A stretch of 64,000 nucleotides of DNA from Hygrophila difformis. Taxonomy: Eukaryota; Streptophyta; Magnoliopsida; Lamiales; Acanthaceae. The stretch covers positions 62,651,686 through 62,715,685 of the forward strand of contig JAOANR010000004.1 of assembly GCA_030278955.1 (NCBI GenBank), written 5' to 3'. Made by a program: the position numbers and the translations under genes. The notes beneath the pieces were generated by a model. The model made no database searches. It saw only the letters and a program-made list of their open reading frames with translations, and had not been told where the DNA came from. Shown piece by piece: positions 45,636 through 57,786 of this stretch. Position 1 is the stretch's first letter. Every line of letters starts with the position of its first letter.

Positions 45636-48075
45636 ATGACCCTACAGTTCCTCCTCCTGCTCTTTCTTATACTTTTGGTTCGACTCCCCATTGCCGCGCT
45701 TGCCTACCACGACTATGCCGATGCATTGGCCAAATCCATACTGTTCTTCGAGGGCCAGCGCTCCGGTTACCTTCCGCCTGACCAGAGGATCAACTGGCGC
45801 GGGAATTCCGGGATGGCCGACGGCTGGACGGTCTCGCAGGACCTCACCGGTGGCTACTACGACGCCGGCGACAACGTCAAGTTCAATTTCCCCATGGCGT
45901 TCACCGCCACAATGCTGTCCTGGAGCGTCGTGGAATTCGGGGCTATGATGCCGCCGGTGGAACTGAGGAACGCTCTGGTCGCCATCAGGTGGGCCACGGA
46001 TTATCTGCTCAAGACGGTTGCTCAGCCGGACCGTATTTTCGTCCAGGTACATTCATTCATACATACATAGTAGATTACAGATACATGTATATATATAGTG
46101 ACACGCATTCACATTTTGAGAATTTATGCGTTTTTTCTTCTGAATTACTACTGAACAAGCCAAGGAAACATATAATCCGTATGCATTTAAGCAGTGCGAA
46201 TTGATTGAGTAAAAAAGTGGGGCGTGAATTGGTGGGTGCAGTTACAAAAATAGTTAATGGCAGTTGAAAGGAGACAGAAGGTAGTAGATGAACAACCAAA
46301 ATATATCTTCTATGCTTGCTATGAATCATCATTAATGGGAACTCTTCCCCTGGATAAATCTACACCGTTGGTTTTGTGGCACCCAAGAAACGAAGCAATT
46401 TTGATTTCCTTGTTTCCTTGCTTGTTTTTGGGTCCACTGTACATATATTCAACCCATTGAAGCCCTCCCCTCAACGTGCCAAAGAAAGCGCCAAAGCTCA
46501 ATTTTCAATAAGCATCTTAGGATAAGTCTCATTTGTCTTGTTAGAGTAACAACCACAGCATAAAACTATAAATAATGGATTTAGTTTGAGAATCCACTAG
46601 GATTCTGTAAATTGGGTTTTCCGTATTTCCAGAATCCAGACATGTTCTCCTGTGTTCAATCAGGCCATGCTGAATTAAAAATTGATTCTGCTGACTGCAA
46701 CTGGATGAAGTTGATTAATGCTGACAAATTATCAAACCTTTCTGTGTACAAATTTCCAGGTAGGCGATCCAGTTATTGACCACAACTGTTGGGAAAGACC
46801 AGAAGACATGGACACTGCCAGGACAGTGTACACCGTGGCTGCGCCCAATGCAGCCTCTGATGTCGCTGGGGAAACAGCAGCAGCAATGGCTGCTGCCTCG
46901 ATGGCATTCAGATCATCTGATCCCGGATATGCTGACACGTTGTTGCGAACCTCCTCCAGAGTTTTTCAGTTTGCAGATAATTACCGTGGTGCTTATAGTG
47001 ATAACTCAGACATTAGAGATGGTGTCTGCCCCTTTTACTGCGATTTCGATGGATATCAGGTAATTGAGCTTCCAAACAGTCCCATGAATTGAATGGAATA
47101 CTTCATTCACTAAATTAAATAATGACTAATGTTGCTGAATAAATAAATAGTCTGATTGTTTTGGTTCCTTGTATTATTGAATGGAAAGGATGAATTGCTT
47201 TGGGGAGCAGCATGGCTCAGGAGGGCTTCACAGGATGATTCTTATCTCAACTACTTGCAAAACAATGGTAAAACACTGGGTGCTGATGATAACATCAATG
47301 AATTCGGATGGGACAACAAGCACGCTGGCCTGAATGTGCTCGTTGCAAAGGTTAATACCAACGCAACTTGTTGAAAAAACAAACACCATGAGTGATGAAT
47401 GCAATATAAAACATGTCTCAATGGCATTTGTATATAGTTTAACAAGGTAAAATTTTTTTGGTTCAGGAAGTGTTGGAGAGCAGTATGTACTCTCTGCAGT
47501 CATACAGAGCATCGGCAGACAGCTTCATGTGCACACTGATACCGGAGTCGACATCTTCCCACATAGAGTTCACTCCCGGTGGCCTTATCTATAGACCTGG
47601 TGGCAGCAACTTGCAGCATGCCACCACCATTTCGTTCCTCCTCCTTGTCTATGCTAATTATCTAGAAAAATCATCCCAAACTGTCAACTGCGGTGAGGTG
47701 AGCATTGCCCCTTCACGGCTGAGGCAAATAGCTCAACGACAGGCTAATTACATTCTAGGGGAAAACCCCCAGGGAATGTCGTACATGGTTGGGTACAGTG
47801 ACGTGTACCCTCAAAAGATTCACCATCGAGGCTCTTCCATCCCATCGGTGAAGGATCACCCCCAAGCTATTAAATGCAAGGAGGGTTCGACCTATTTTAA
47901 CTCCACGGATCCTAACCCGAACTTGCTGGTGGGTGCAGTGGTGGGCGGACCGGGTGAGGATGATGTGTATATTGATGACAGGGTGGATTTTAGGAAGAGT
48001 GAGCCTACAACTTATATCAATGCTCCATTTGTTGGTGTTCTTGCATACCTTGTGGAAAATCCCAACACTATTTAG
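45636..48075 (+). CDS. Secreted GH9 endo-1,4-beta-glucanase (class B)
   Basis: Exons 45636-46046, 46760-47059, 47189-47350 and 47467-48075, all phase 0, give 493 codons. Residues 1-23 form a signal peptide (leucine-rich, ending PIAALA), and the mature enzyme begins [14 protein letters not shown]9 landmarks are present: [19 protein letters not shown] with the catalytic-base aspartates, [19 protein letters not shown], the first signature around [10 protein letters not shown], and the second signature [18 protein letters not shown] with the proton-donor glutamate. There is no membrane anchor (class A) and no C-terminal CBM49 (class C), so it is a class B enzyme acting in the cell wall on beta-1,4-glucans. 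Plant members act in expansion, abscission and wall remodelling; which applies here cannot be told. Exon 1 is notably GC-rich compared with the later exons. The ATG at 45636 is chosen because the in-frame start further up is GTG. Confidence 0.94.
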
Positions 48076-49352
48076 TTAACAAGATTAAAAGCATGTGTAT
48101 GTCAGTGAGCGTGTAGGTAGTAGGTGTATTAAAGAGTAGTCTCTCATCTTGGAAGAAAAACAAGAAGGAAGAGGCTAAGATTATATACAGGGTTGTGTGT
48201 TATTACTGGCTGCAATGACTCATTGCAGGATAAAGCCCATTGCTCTTGTCATTTACATAATTGGAAACGTAAATTCTATCCTTTTTACGTATTTTGAGTA
48301 GGAAAGTCACGGTTCAATTTTGGGTCCTTCCGTGGTACCAGCACTAGAAGAGTAAATTTCTTGAAAGTAATAAGAAATTCTTGCATACTTTAATTGACAA
48401 TTTCCTCATTGAACTTTCAAATTTATTTCTTTTGCGGTCCCGTGTCCAAAAAGTGGGTCAAGAAACTTGTTGCGTCTATAGAACTAGTATTTCTTCTTTG
48501 ACATACAAGTTCAAATCAATCCTTCATAGTGCCAGTGCCAACAAAATAGACCTTTTTTGGCCTAAAATTCAAAACATTACCTAAATACTTAAGCTATGCT
48601 ATTTAAATAAAATTTCATTTTCAACCATTCATTTTGAGTTAACAAAGATAGGCATTTCTATTGTTGTTTTCTCAAAAACATCCATGAAGTTATACTTCCA
48701 AGATTCCTTGCAATTGAAAGAGATTCACATGAAGAGTTACTTCCACTCTTAAGTAGATAATGACTATTTTTAATGGGAAAAACAATGAAGCTAAAATTAG
48801 AGAGTGGACCATATGCGAGTTTTGTCGCTCTCTAAAGATGATGTACTTATTTTTCAATTAAATGTGCCATTATCATGTCACTTGTCATAAATTAAATACA
48901 TCCAATTTGATCCAACTTTTTTTTTTCTTTTGGTCAATAAAAAGGATTTTTCTCGACATAAGCCGAACAATCTCTTAATTGTGAAATATTTTTAGGGCCT
49001 ACTTCCGTACCGTACCTCTTTTGTATGAAAATCAATTTTTGCTCAAGAAGCAGCAAAGTTCATTTGTGTTTACATATCAAAATATTCTAATACTAATATT
49101 TTAATGTTCAGAAGAGTTACTATTCTCATAGCTCACGGAGTGGAGTGGTGAAGAAAGCTTGGATTCAAATGAAAATTCTATTGGTTACTGTATTGAAAGA
49201 TAGAGCTAGCTAGGCGGGCCATTGATTCCACATGTTACCTACCCAAACCCAATTGGATTCATTCAATTTAAAGCATCAGAATGTATACCCATATAGCCCT
49301 ACCAATTGCAAAAAAGAAAACATATATCTACAAATTACAATATACACAACGA
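48076..49352. other. GH9 3' region and intergenic DNA
   Basis: The presumed 3' UTR runs to about 48300. The remainder is AT-rich with no gene seen. Confidence 0.5.
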
Positions 49353-49424
49353 TCCGTTGTAGTCTAGGTGGTTAGGATACTCGGCTCTCACCCGAGAGAC
49401 CCGGGTTCAAGTCCCGGCAACGGA
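49353..49424 (+). tRNA. tRNA-Glu (anticodon CTC)
   Basis: A 72-nt gene without intron. The acceptor stem TCCGTTG pairs with CAACGGA. The D arm is TAGTCTAGGTGGTTAGGATA. The anticodon stem CTCGG/CCGAG encloses CTCTCAC with anticodon CTC, reading GAG. The T arm is CCGGGTTCAAGTCCCGG, including the B box GGTTCAAGTCC. Upstream ACACAAC supplies a CAA start-site motif, and a T5 run at 49429-49433 is the polymerase III terminator. No CCA is encoded, as expected for a nuclear gene. Confidence 0.97.
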
Positions 49425-49433
49425 AGTGTTTTT

Positions 49434-51116
49434 GAAAACTTTTTTTTGCCCCTTTTAATACTCCTTGAAAAATTCATTAAATGTTGAGGGTAAAGTAACC
49501 CTTCCTCCTCTTTTATCATCAAGAAACGATGATAAACTAAAAAGGAACGAGAGTAGTAATTGGGTATTAGACTTTTAGCACAAAATCCCATTGGCCAATT
49601 TGATGAGCATGAGTTACCAGTAGGCAGTAGCAGAGGTAATTGCCATGGAAAATTCTGCCAATGCATAGTACTTTTTTTGGTATATGCTCGTATAATGTGG
49701 GGATTATTGAAATTAATTGTTCTTTAGAATTCTAAAGTGATAAAATAAGGCAATAACTAGAATTATAACTCATCAGTCATCAATTATTGGTCGATTAGGT
49801 AATAATCCATTTTAGGTAGGAACTAGGGTAAAGCATAAGTACAAGAGCAGTACTTTTTCCCACCATTATTGTTTACACAATTTATGACCTTGCTAGAAAA
49901 CACCACTTCAGCAGACAATCTGCTGGGGGGTTCGGTTCATTCAAACCCTTCTCAAATGAGCCTCTAACCAAACTGTTTGTTCAATAAATTAAGTAGTAAA
50001 CCATTGCCACCTCAAGATATAGATTAAATGATTTGATTTTTGAAGGCATTCTTGTGGAGTATCATTTTTGTAGATCTCTCTTATCCCCATGACTTTTACA
50101 GTTCCCAACTAAGCCAAATAAAAAAATCTTGATGCTTTCATTCACCTTCTGTTCGAAAAGGAAAATATCCTACGATTAACACTCAAATCAGACGAGAGAA
50201 ATGAGATTACACGTGACAAATTCCAGATATCTGCAATCCATTAATATGTGAAGAACATATGAAACCTAAAATGTAAAGCCTTCGAGGGAGGGAAATGGAA
50301 TGGAATTGAAGCTAAAAGATAAGTATACAGCATACAAATGACACTAAGAAATGTAACATTAAATCAATATCTCACAATATGTTGGACCATGCGTTTTTGG
50401 GACTTAAACCTAAAGGTCCTGCAAAAAGTGGGTGGGGAGATGAACAAGAAGAAGAACATATGGATCTTTTTCAGCGCAGGACTTAACTGGTAATATACAC
50501 TTTCCTAAGGTCTTCAAATGTACATCAGAAAAGCATTTTCTACAACCTTCTTGGAGAAATGAATTGAAAAAAAATATAATAAAAATTGGAGGGGTGGAGG
50601 GGTGGTAAAAAAAGCTACGAAAGGCAAAAACATGAAGCGTATAATAGTAAATTAATTAACCACTGCAAAGCAGGACTCCAGCGGTCCTAAAGCTTGCTCT
50701 AACAATTGAATTCCAGAGCTGTCATGTGTGCCGTCTCATTTCAATATTGCAAAAATGCCCATTCAAAGCAACTTGTGCAATAACTGCAAATAGATAGCAA
50801 GATAAAGGAATGGATAAAAATAGTTGCATTAGTAAAAACCCCTACATGCACCAGGCATTATATACAAATCAATACCATTTGTTTCGTTTTTCACCCTTCG
50901 AACAAGTGAATTGTTGCCAAAATATTCAGATAACATATTCTTAAAACTAGGTGATAAGAAAAGTGTGCAAGCAATTAGGGCCCTTAAAAAATATGGATAT
51001 ATGATAGTACACTGTATCGCTATAGCACTTAGTTAGTCGAGATTGGTTTCAACATTAGCCTGGTGGAAACATAATATTCACAAATATTTGTTTAAATGCA
51101 AAATATACCTTAATTA
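49434..51116. other. Intergenic, no gene recognised
   Basis: AT-rich DNA between the tRNA and the 3' end of the B-box gene. The right part (from about 50,600) may include the B-box gene's 3' UTR. The short minus-strand frame overlapping the tRNA is not a gene. Confidence 0.5.
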
Positions 51117-52729
51117 CTACTTCTTGGTCTCCCTTTTATAGTATCCATCTGGAACTACACTTTCAGATTCACGATGGTTGCCAACAGGAGTACCTGCCCG
51201 TTCCTTGGAAGAAAGAGGAAGATACTCAAAATTACTGAGGCATAATACTGGATTACCAAACCATGATATGTTGTGGGTTATAGTTTATTAAGACACGGCA
51301 ATAATCAAGTACAGTATTAGGTTAAAAGAGAATACTTGATCCAGTGGAGCTTGCCCAAGCATCCTTTGAGGTCTGGCATTGAGGTCAATCAATTTATTCT
51401 CCAATTTTTCATCAGCATCAACATTGTTGACTTGGATTGCGTCAGGAGAAATCTGGTGATTTTGATGATTCTCTTTTGCTCTATTTGCTCCACCAAGATT
51501 CAGTCTTTGTGATCCCGGCTCATCAACATTTCCAGGATTATCCCCTGGAAACTACAGAAGCATTCAAGAGTTGGATGATGTGTCTCATATTCAATTAGTG
51601 CATGAATGTGTAACCATTTCCCTCTACTACAACCACAAACCTTAACTCTCTGCCTCATTATAAGATATCGTCCGTGGGTTCTTTTACCACCAACATGGAC
51701 AATCATATCACATTGCAGACAAAGGGAACTTCCATCGATCTCACAAAAAAAGAAAGCTACATAAAAGGGATCAGCATATATATTTTTATAAGGGGCAACC
51801 ACAAACCAAGTAGAAAGGAAGGAAGGGATAAGAAGCACCATACCATTATCATTTTCGCATATGTCGCAACGTTGTACAACGCTAGGCTCACCAAGTCCAA
51901 CTCGTACATGCCTACTAGCAAGCTTGTTACACATATGGACCTACCAAAACATGTTAGTCTAAACACTCTCGCCACAAACTTTCTAAAAGAAAAGAAAAAT
52001 CACACAAGTACCTTGGATAACCATTCTAACGTGTGCAAATTATGTTTTCAAGATCAGATGCCCCAAACTAACAAACACTCCTTGAAACAAAAATATGCAG
52101 CTGAAAATCCACCAACAGCATAATACCTTATTAAAACTAGTATGAAGCAAAAACGTTGCAAGACGAAACCTCCGACACCAACTATACCCAAAATCAATAA
52201 CCACAGGGCTAACTACTTCACGAATTAAGCCAAAATGCACATAAATACTCCACAAAGACAACAAAATTGCTCAAGCCTTTCTATATGCCAAAACAAGTGG
52301 TATCACTAATTCTTACTAATGTCCAATGGCCTCTAATCTCGTTAAATGGCAGATCCTGCCATGAACTCCTGCCCATTCCCAACAGGCTGTGATACAAAAA
52401 CTCGTATCTTTTGCAGCCACTACAAGACACGAACATAAAAGAGAAGAAACAAGCAATATAACTAATCTCCACAAGAACATCATATATACCAGTAGATTAT
52501 AATATAACAATCTAAAGCAACCAACTTCAAATCCAACCAATTAATTCCAAGGCAATCATTTAGGATCCAGTTACGAACTCTGCAAACATGAATTCACAAA
52601 AAAGAAATCAAAGAAACATCACATTATTATCACAACCTGATCGTCACAAGCACGGCAAAGCGCGGCCTCATCCGCCGCGCAGAATATAATCGCCGCCGCA
52701 CTCTCACAAACGTCGCATAGTATTCTCAT
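51117..52729 (-). CDS. BBX19: Double B-box zinc finger protein (BBX18/BBX19 type)
   Basis: Minus-strand exons 52729-52637, 51940-51844, 51756-51641, 51551-51336 and 51203-51117 give 202 codons. The N-terminus [20 protein letters not shown] begins B-box 1, which continues over intron 1 ([13 protein letters not shown]). B-box 2 starts [20 protein letters not shown] and ends [11 protein letters not shown]. There is no CCT domain, which places it in structural group IV. The HVRVGL form and the tail motif [10 protein letters not shown], with [10 protein letters not shown] at the end, fit BBX19 (At4g38960) slightly better than BBX18; the choice between them is inference. These nuclear proteins act through protein contacts in light signalling, hypocotyl growth and flowering time. 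Intron 2 (51843-51757) is 87 nt, in frame and free of stops. All introns are GT-AG. A perfect 12-bp G-box palindrome lies ~363 bp upstream. Confidence 0.93.
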
Positions 52730-53091
52730 TCTCTTTTATGCTGATTCAGCTATAAAAACTTCCTCAGAATCCAATCGTCCATAAAACTTCAACCCGAATG
52801 AAGAATCAGGCGTGCGTACATAGATACACATGAAATAAGCACTCGATCAAATCCATTGCGTCAAAGTCAACAGACAAACAAACTGTGGATCCAAGGAGAA
52901 ATTTCTTGACAACGATTTGAATTTCTTCTTGAATTTGACAGTCCACAGATATAGGGGAGGATCGGGATTCAGAGGAGAAATTCGGGATTTCGGAGATTCG
53001 AAGAAAAAAATGTTCAGTTTTGCGTGCGGAGGTGTTCTTTTATGCTCACGCGCGGACAGTTCAGGGGATAACTACTCGCCCTAACATTTTC

Positions 53092-53103
53092 TGACACGTG
53101 TCA
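53092..53103. promoter_or_regulatory. G-box palindrome upstream of the B-box gene
   Basis: TGACACGTGTCA is a perfect 12-bp palindrome around the CACGTG core, about 363 bp before the ATG at 52729. G-boxes bind bZIP (HY5 class) and bHLH (PIF class) factors, which suits a light-pathway gene. Binding here is inference. Confidence 0.5.
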
Positions 53104-53170
53104 TATTGCTATGTGGACTGTTCTGTACTATTGGAAACTGATTCGGTGATCCAATTATGTACTCCAGTTA

Positions 53171-53380
53171 GGGCCCTTTTGGAATAAGCGGTCCAAACGC
53201 TAAAAATCCATTTCCAACTCTAAGAAATTAATATCTATTTGTTTTTACGGAAATACAAGATTTGGAATCGCTGATTTTCTCCACAAATTGTGGTCTTGGA
53301 ACTCTAATCTCTGAAGCTAAACTCTAATCTCTGAAACCAAACTCTAAACTCTAAACTATATTTATTTACCAAACGAAGCC
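53171..53380. mobile_element. Tourist/Harbinger-like MITE (210 bp)
   Basis: The left end GGGCCCTTTTGGAATAAGC and the reverse complement of the right end, GGCTTCGTTTGGTAAATAA, share a short inverted repeat. TTA flanks both sides (53168-53170, 53381-53383). Tandem phrases like ACTCTAATCTCTGAA lie near the right end. Confidence 0.6.
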
Positions 53381-53669
53381 TTACTCCAATTTAATGCAAA
53401 CGTTTATAACTATTTACACACTCATTTTTACTTAAAATTTTATTAAAGTTATAAGTATAAATAAAAATATAGTCAAATAAAATTTTATTAAATTTGTCTC
53501 ATCATATAATTTTTAAATATAAAATTTTTACAATTTTTACTTTTACCAAACTTAAATTATTAATAATTTAAAATATGTATTAGACTGCGTGAAAAATGAA
53601 TCCGTGTAAACATTAAGATATGGAGGAAGTATTATATACCGCTTATTGCTTATGAGTTTTTAATCTATA

Positions 53670-54722
53670 CTAGATTTTTTTCGCCCGCTACGCACGGGTG
53701 TTGAACGAATATGACGATATAAAATGAGAATATAATATTTTTTGGATTACATGAATATTCAATTTATTTTGTTTAAATAGTGATTGAAATGCATGCAACA
53801 AAAAGATTAAAAGGAAAATAAAGGAGATAATAAGATGAATGAAAGAAATTCAAGCTCAGGTAGAATTTTTTTTTCATATTGATTATGAAAAAAATTTGGT
53901 AGTTAATATTTTTATTGAATTTAATTAAATTTTTATTATTTTTCAATTCATTATTATTATAAACCTTAAAATCGAATTTATACTCCGATACCAAGTCTTT
54001 TAGGGGTATACTTCTTATATTCTTTTACAGTACAAAATATTTTTAAAAAAATTGTATAATAATTTACTCCAAATTTCATATACATTTTTATTTTATACTG
54101 AAATATATGAGAATAATTAAATTATGATGTGTTTTAGTTTTTTTTTATTTTCTTTTTATTTTCTTCTTTAAAACGAAAAAAAATATGTAGAATTTGTTTA
54201 GAATGGTATAAAAGTTTTTAGGTTATTAGTTATTTTACATCAATCAATATATTTAGGGTCAATTTAATGTTTACATCATATTTTTAATGAAATATTTTTA
54301 TTTAAAATATAATTATTATATTCCTTATATTGATATATGATTGTATATTTTCTGGCATAAATCTGTAACCTAATTAAATTTATTTAATAATATTATAGTA
54401 TTAATATTTTTTAAAATATTATATATACAATCAAATAATTTATATATATTTGTATTCAATTATATCTTTTTAAAATATATATGAAGATTTTCTAAAGATT
54501 TGTTATATTAATAGATAGATTTATTTTCTAAATATAGATATTGATGATGTGGTCGATGACGTGGAATTAGTCAGCATATTACGTGTAAACTTAAGAGCCG
54601 TTGATCTAAAAATGAACGTATAATGACTGATTAACCCTTTAAAATTAAGAATGATGAATTAAATTTAATAAGGACAAAAGAGTCTGCACATGCCAAAAAG
54701 TATTCAGAATTTATTATATAGA
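53670..54722 (-). mobile_element. Non-autonomous Helitron 1 (1,053 bp)
   Basis: On the minus strand it starts A^TCTATATAATAAATTCTG at 54722 and ends AAAAATCTAG^T at 53670. The 3' hairpin CACCCGTGCGTAGCGGGCG lies about 8 bp before the CTAG. Insertion between A and T is as expected. It encodes no Rep/helicase. Both ends match Helitron 3 closely, so the two are one family. Confidence 0.8.
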
Positions 54723-55173
54723 TAATAAATCCTGAATACTTTTTAGCATGTTCAGACTGTATTGCCCTTATTAAATATATCTCATCCTTTTTTAATTTTA
54801 AGGGTTAAACAGTAATTATGCCCTGGGTTTCCACGTAGGCGCTGATTAATCATACAGAAAATACAGTCATTCACACGTCACCGCTGAATCATCCTCCTTG
54901 CCACATCATCAACCTTTTAAATCTTTTATTTAGATAATAAATTTATTTATTAGTATATGAAAATCTTGAGAAATTTTTTCATATATTTTACAAATATATA
55001 AATTGGAAACAAATTATACTAATATATTTGATGTTTATGACAAATTTAGTAAAACCAATATATTATAAATCCTTTAATTCAATATGTTATAGTTTAAAAT
55101 ATATTATATTGATTTTGTGTAAATATGAGCCTAAAATATTATCCTCAACCAATAGAATAAATAAAACATTTAA
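54723..55173 (+). mobile_element. Helitron 5' remnant, head to head with Helitron 1
   Basis: Starting TAATAAATCCTGAATACTTT, this follows the same order of motifs as the 5' parts of Helitrons 1 and 3: AGCATGTTCAGACT, CTTATTAAAT, TTTTAAGGGTTAA, CCACATCATCAACC. It lacks the terminal TCTATA and any 3' end, so it is truncated. Against Helitron 1 it forms a diverged inverted repeat centred at about 54722. Confidence 0.65.
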
Positions 55174-55655
55174 TCTATATAATAAATCTTGAAAACTTTT
55201 TGGCATATAATGTCCATTTTCAAAATAACTCAATCTTTTTAAGTTTAAGGGCTCATCAGTCATTATACCATCATTTTATGATCAATAACTACAATTAATC
55301 CAAGTAAGCGCCATATCATCAACTTTTTATATCCTATATTTAGATCATCAATATATCTAATAATTTAAGAAAATCTTGAAAAAATCTTTCTATATATTTT
55401 GAAAGATATAAAATGTAAAAAAAAATTATAATATACTTTTTTGGCTAGACAATTTATAATATACTTCTTTAATTGAATATATTATAATATATTATAATGT
55501 AAAAAAATTATAATACGTAGTATTTAATTTTTAATAAATACTAGCATACCCGCCCGCGCAATGCGCGGTAAGTAAATTATATATATATTTTTTAAAATAA
55601 CATAAGATTTCAAAAATTCAAATATGGTACGTATTACATAAAATTTGGTTCATGC

Positions 55656-55808
55656 GGGGTTGGAGACTTAATCAAGTGGTAACTCCCCGAACACCCAACC
55701 TATAGGTTGGAGGTTCGAATCTCCATCCAGCCCCCTATCCATTCCCATTATAATTGTGTGGCATGAGCTCCCACCACTCTTTCCAAGCCTTCAATGGCTT
55801 CTTAAAAA
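55656..55808 (+). mobile_element. tRNA-derived SINE with 16-bp target duplication
   Basis: It starts GGGGTTGGAGACTTAATCAA (A box), followed by GGTTCGAATCTCC (B box), a pyrimidine-rich body and an A-run. AAAATTTGGTTCATGC stands on both sides (55640-55655 and 55809-55824). The head is tRNA-like, but the rest cannot fold as a tRNA gene with a normal acceptor stem. Confidence 0.85.
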
Positions 55809-55920
55809 AAAATTTGGTTCATGCTAATTTTCTGACCACATTATTGAGAAAAAATGTGATAAAGTGATTTAACAACTTTGTCAATTAAGTTATTTTCCTA
55901 ATATTGTTGCTTTATTGATT

Positions 55921-56316
55921 GAGTGGGTGTTTCTTTGTGCGTTTTGGGCCGGATTATCTGATTATTGCGTTTGCAATATGCAAATAATCAGTTAATTTTG
56001 TTTGTGTACTAACTTCCAATAATCTATTATTTGCGTTTTGAGGAAATGAAAACGCTATTTTCTTGTAGCTCCATTTCGGTGCCGCAAGAAAATTGTGTTT
56101 AGACAAAAATAGATTTTACCATATTATTGCCTTTTGAGGTAATGGAAAATGCAAATCCAAACACTTTTTAATGATTATCTGATTATTACGATTTGAAACA
56201 ACATAAGCTCATCCAAACACTTAATTTTCTACAGCATGTTTTGTTACAGCAATTATCTGCTTATCCATTTTCTAAACGCTGCAGCACTTTTTAAAACGCA
56301 CATCCAAAACATCCTC
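55921..56316. mobile_element. TIR element of unassigned superfamily (~396 bp)
   Basis: GAGTGGGTGTTTCTTTGTGC on the left matches, as reverse complement, AAAACGCACATCCAAAACAT... on the right. The interior has several ATTATCTGATTATT phrases in both orientations. A target duplication could not be fixed. Confidence 0.5.
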
Positions 56317-56520
56317 TTAGCCCATAATCAATATGATTTTACATTATTTAATTTATAGTAATACATTTTTGCCTGATACGGATTATGTAATATATTTGAT
56401 TTTATATTTTTAAATTTATAATTTCCTATATATAATTTTAACTCCATTTTATATTTTATATGTTAATTTATTATTATATATTGCACTAATACTAAGCCAA
56501 AAAATATATTACACTAATAA

Positions 56521-56850
56521 TGCTACTGGACTACTTGACCAATGGCCTGCCTCCCGCACCTGGCGAGATGTCTTTGACCGATGTTCGGTTCATCATGTAC
56601 TTTGCGATGGTAAAATGGTCGGGGATTGTCTAGCAAAATGTGGTGCATCTTTAGAAGAATTCTACACTGCTTGGACATTCCCCCAGACTTCACACACAGG
56701 GTGTTAGCGGCGGATTCTTCCGGCGTATGGTTCTCAAGAGCCTAAGTGTTAGCTCATTTTTTTCCTTTCTACTTTTTGGACACCTTTTTTTGTTGCTCTT
56801 TTTTCCCTTTATTTTCTTTTCAATTTGTTATTTGGCGTCAGCTTCCCAAA
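56521..56850 (+). pseudogene. LINE 3' remnant with decayed RNase H end
   Basis: Translation gives GDCLAKCGASLEEFYTAW, the C-terminal end of the same RNase H family as at 43224 (there ADCLAKRGARMEQFFTSW). One base is missing in the CCCCC run near 56682, shifting the frame; the following ADSSGVWFSRA is in another frame. A T-rich 3' tail follows. It lies within Helitron 2 in the opposite orientation. Confidence 0.7.
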
Positions 56851-56947
56851 AAATAATAATAATCTTAGAACATTGTTCACATAAATATGGAGTGACTAAT
56901 GCAAATCTAATCATGAATATATAATTATCATATTATACTATATTATA

Positions 56948-57125
56948 CTTCTTCCGTTTCTTTTTAAGTGTTACACTTTCCTTTTTTGGGTGTTTCATAA
57001 TAAATGCTACATTACCATATATAGAATGCTTTTAAAGGTATAAAATTTCCACTAAAGTACTTTTGTTCCTTGCATTGAATCTCGTGTCATTTCCTTATGT
57101 TACACTTATTTTGAAATGAAGGGAG
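56948..57125. mobile_element. Stowaway-like MITE (178 bp)
   Basis: The ends CTTCTTCCGTTTCTTTTTAA and TTTTGAAATGAAGGGAG are inverted and TA-flanked. Within is CCTTTTTTGGGTGTTTCA, which resembles the 480-bp family's GGGACACCCCAAAAAGG in reverse. Confidence 0.6.
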
Positions 57126-57139
57126 TATTATATTATATG

Positions 57140-57615
57140 TAGGGATGAAAACGGTACGGATATGATCGGATAGTATCGGATAAGAATATATATTATCCCA
57201 CATTTTTTTTCTCAGATTCGGATCGAATATAGATATGCCGGATACAAATACATGTCGGATACAGATTCAATTGGATACAGATATCGGATAATTTTAATCT
57301 TTTTTGAAAATTTGATATAAAAATTATCGAATAATTTATATTTGTTATAATGATTGATAATTATTAACTAATAAATAATAATATGTTAATATATTCGTAT
57401 ATCCATATTTAAAATCTGGATAATATTCTATCAATTTTCGGATACGGTCAGATATTTTCGGATACGAATACGAATGCATAGATTAAATTACAGATTCAAA
57501 TTCGGATGCGAACATTGAAATATCTAGTTGGATAGTCGGATACAGATTCAGATTTGAATATAATCGGATATGGCATCCGATCGGTCTGATATTTACCGTA
57601 CACCTTTAACCCCTA
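57140..57615. mobile_element. hAT-like non-autonomous element (476 bp)
   Basis: The ends TAGGGATGAAAACGGTAC and GTACACCTTTAACCCCTA are inverted. The 8-bp flanks ATTATATG and ATTATAAG differ at one base, as expected of a hAT target duplication. The interior has over a dozen CGGATA/TCGGAT subterminal repeats. It is non-coding. Confidence 0.75.
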
Positions 57616-57786
57616 ATTATAAGTATATATATTACACAACTATATAGTACTATATTTATTCAATTACATGAAGTAAAAAGATGTTGTATATCATAGTAGA
57701 TCTTTTTAATTTATGTAGTGTTATTATACCTTTTATATTAATTAATAATTTCTTTAAAAGTACAGGATCAATATCTAATATATATA

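Noticed and set aside
45642..46052. Minus-strand frame opposite GH9 exon 1
   Set aside because: It is a GC-rich shadow; the plus frame has signal peptide and GH9 motifs.
49388..49666. 92-codon minus-strand frame
   Set aside because: Its C-terminus is the reverse of the tRNA-Glu gene.
55656..55735. A tRNA gene
   Set aside because: A and B boxes are present but no proper acceptor stem forms. It has target duplications and an A-tail, so it is a SINE.
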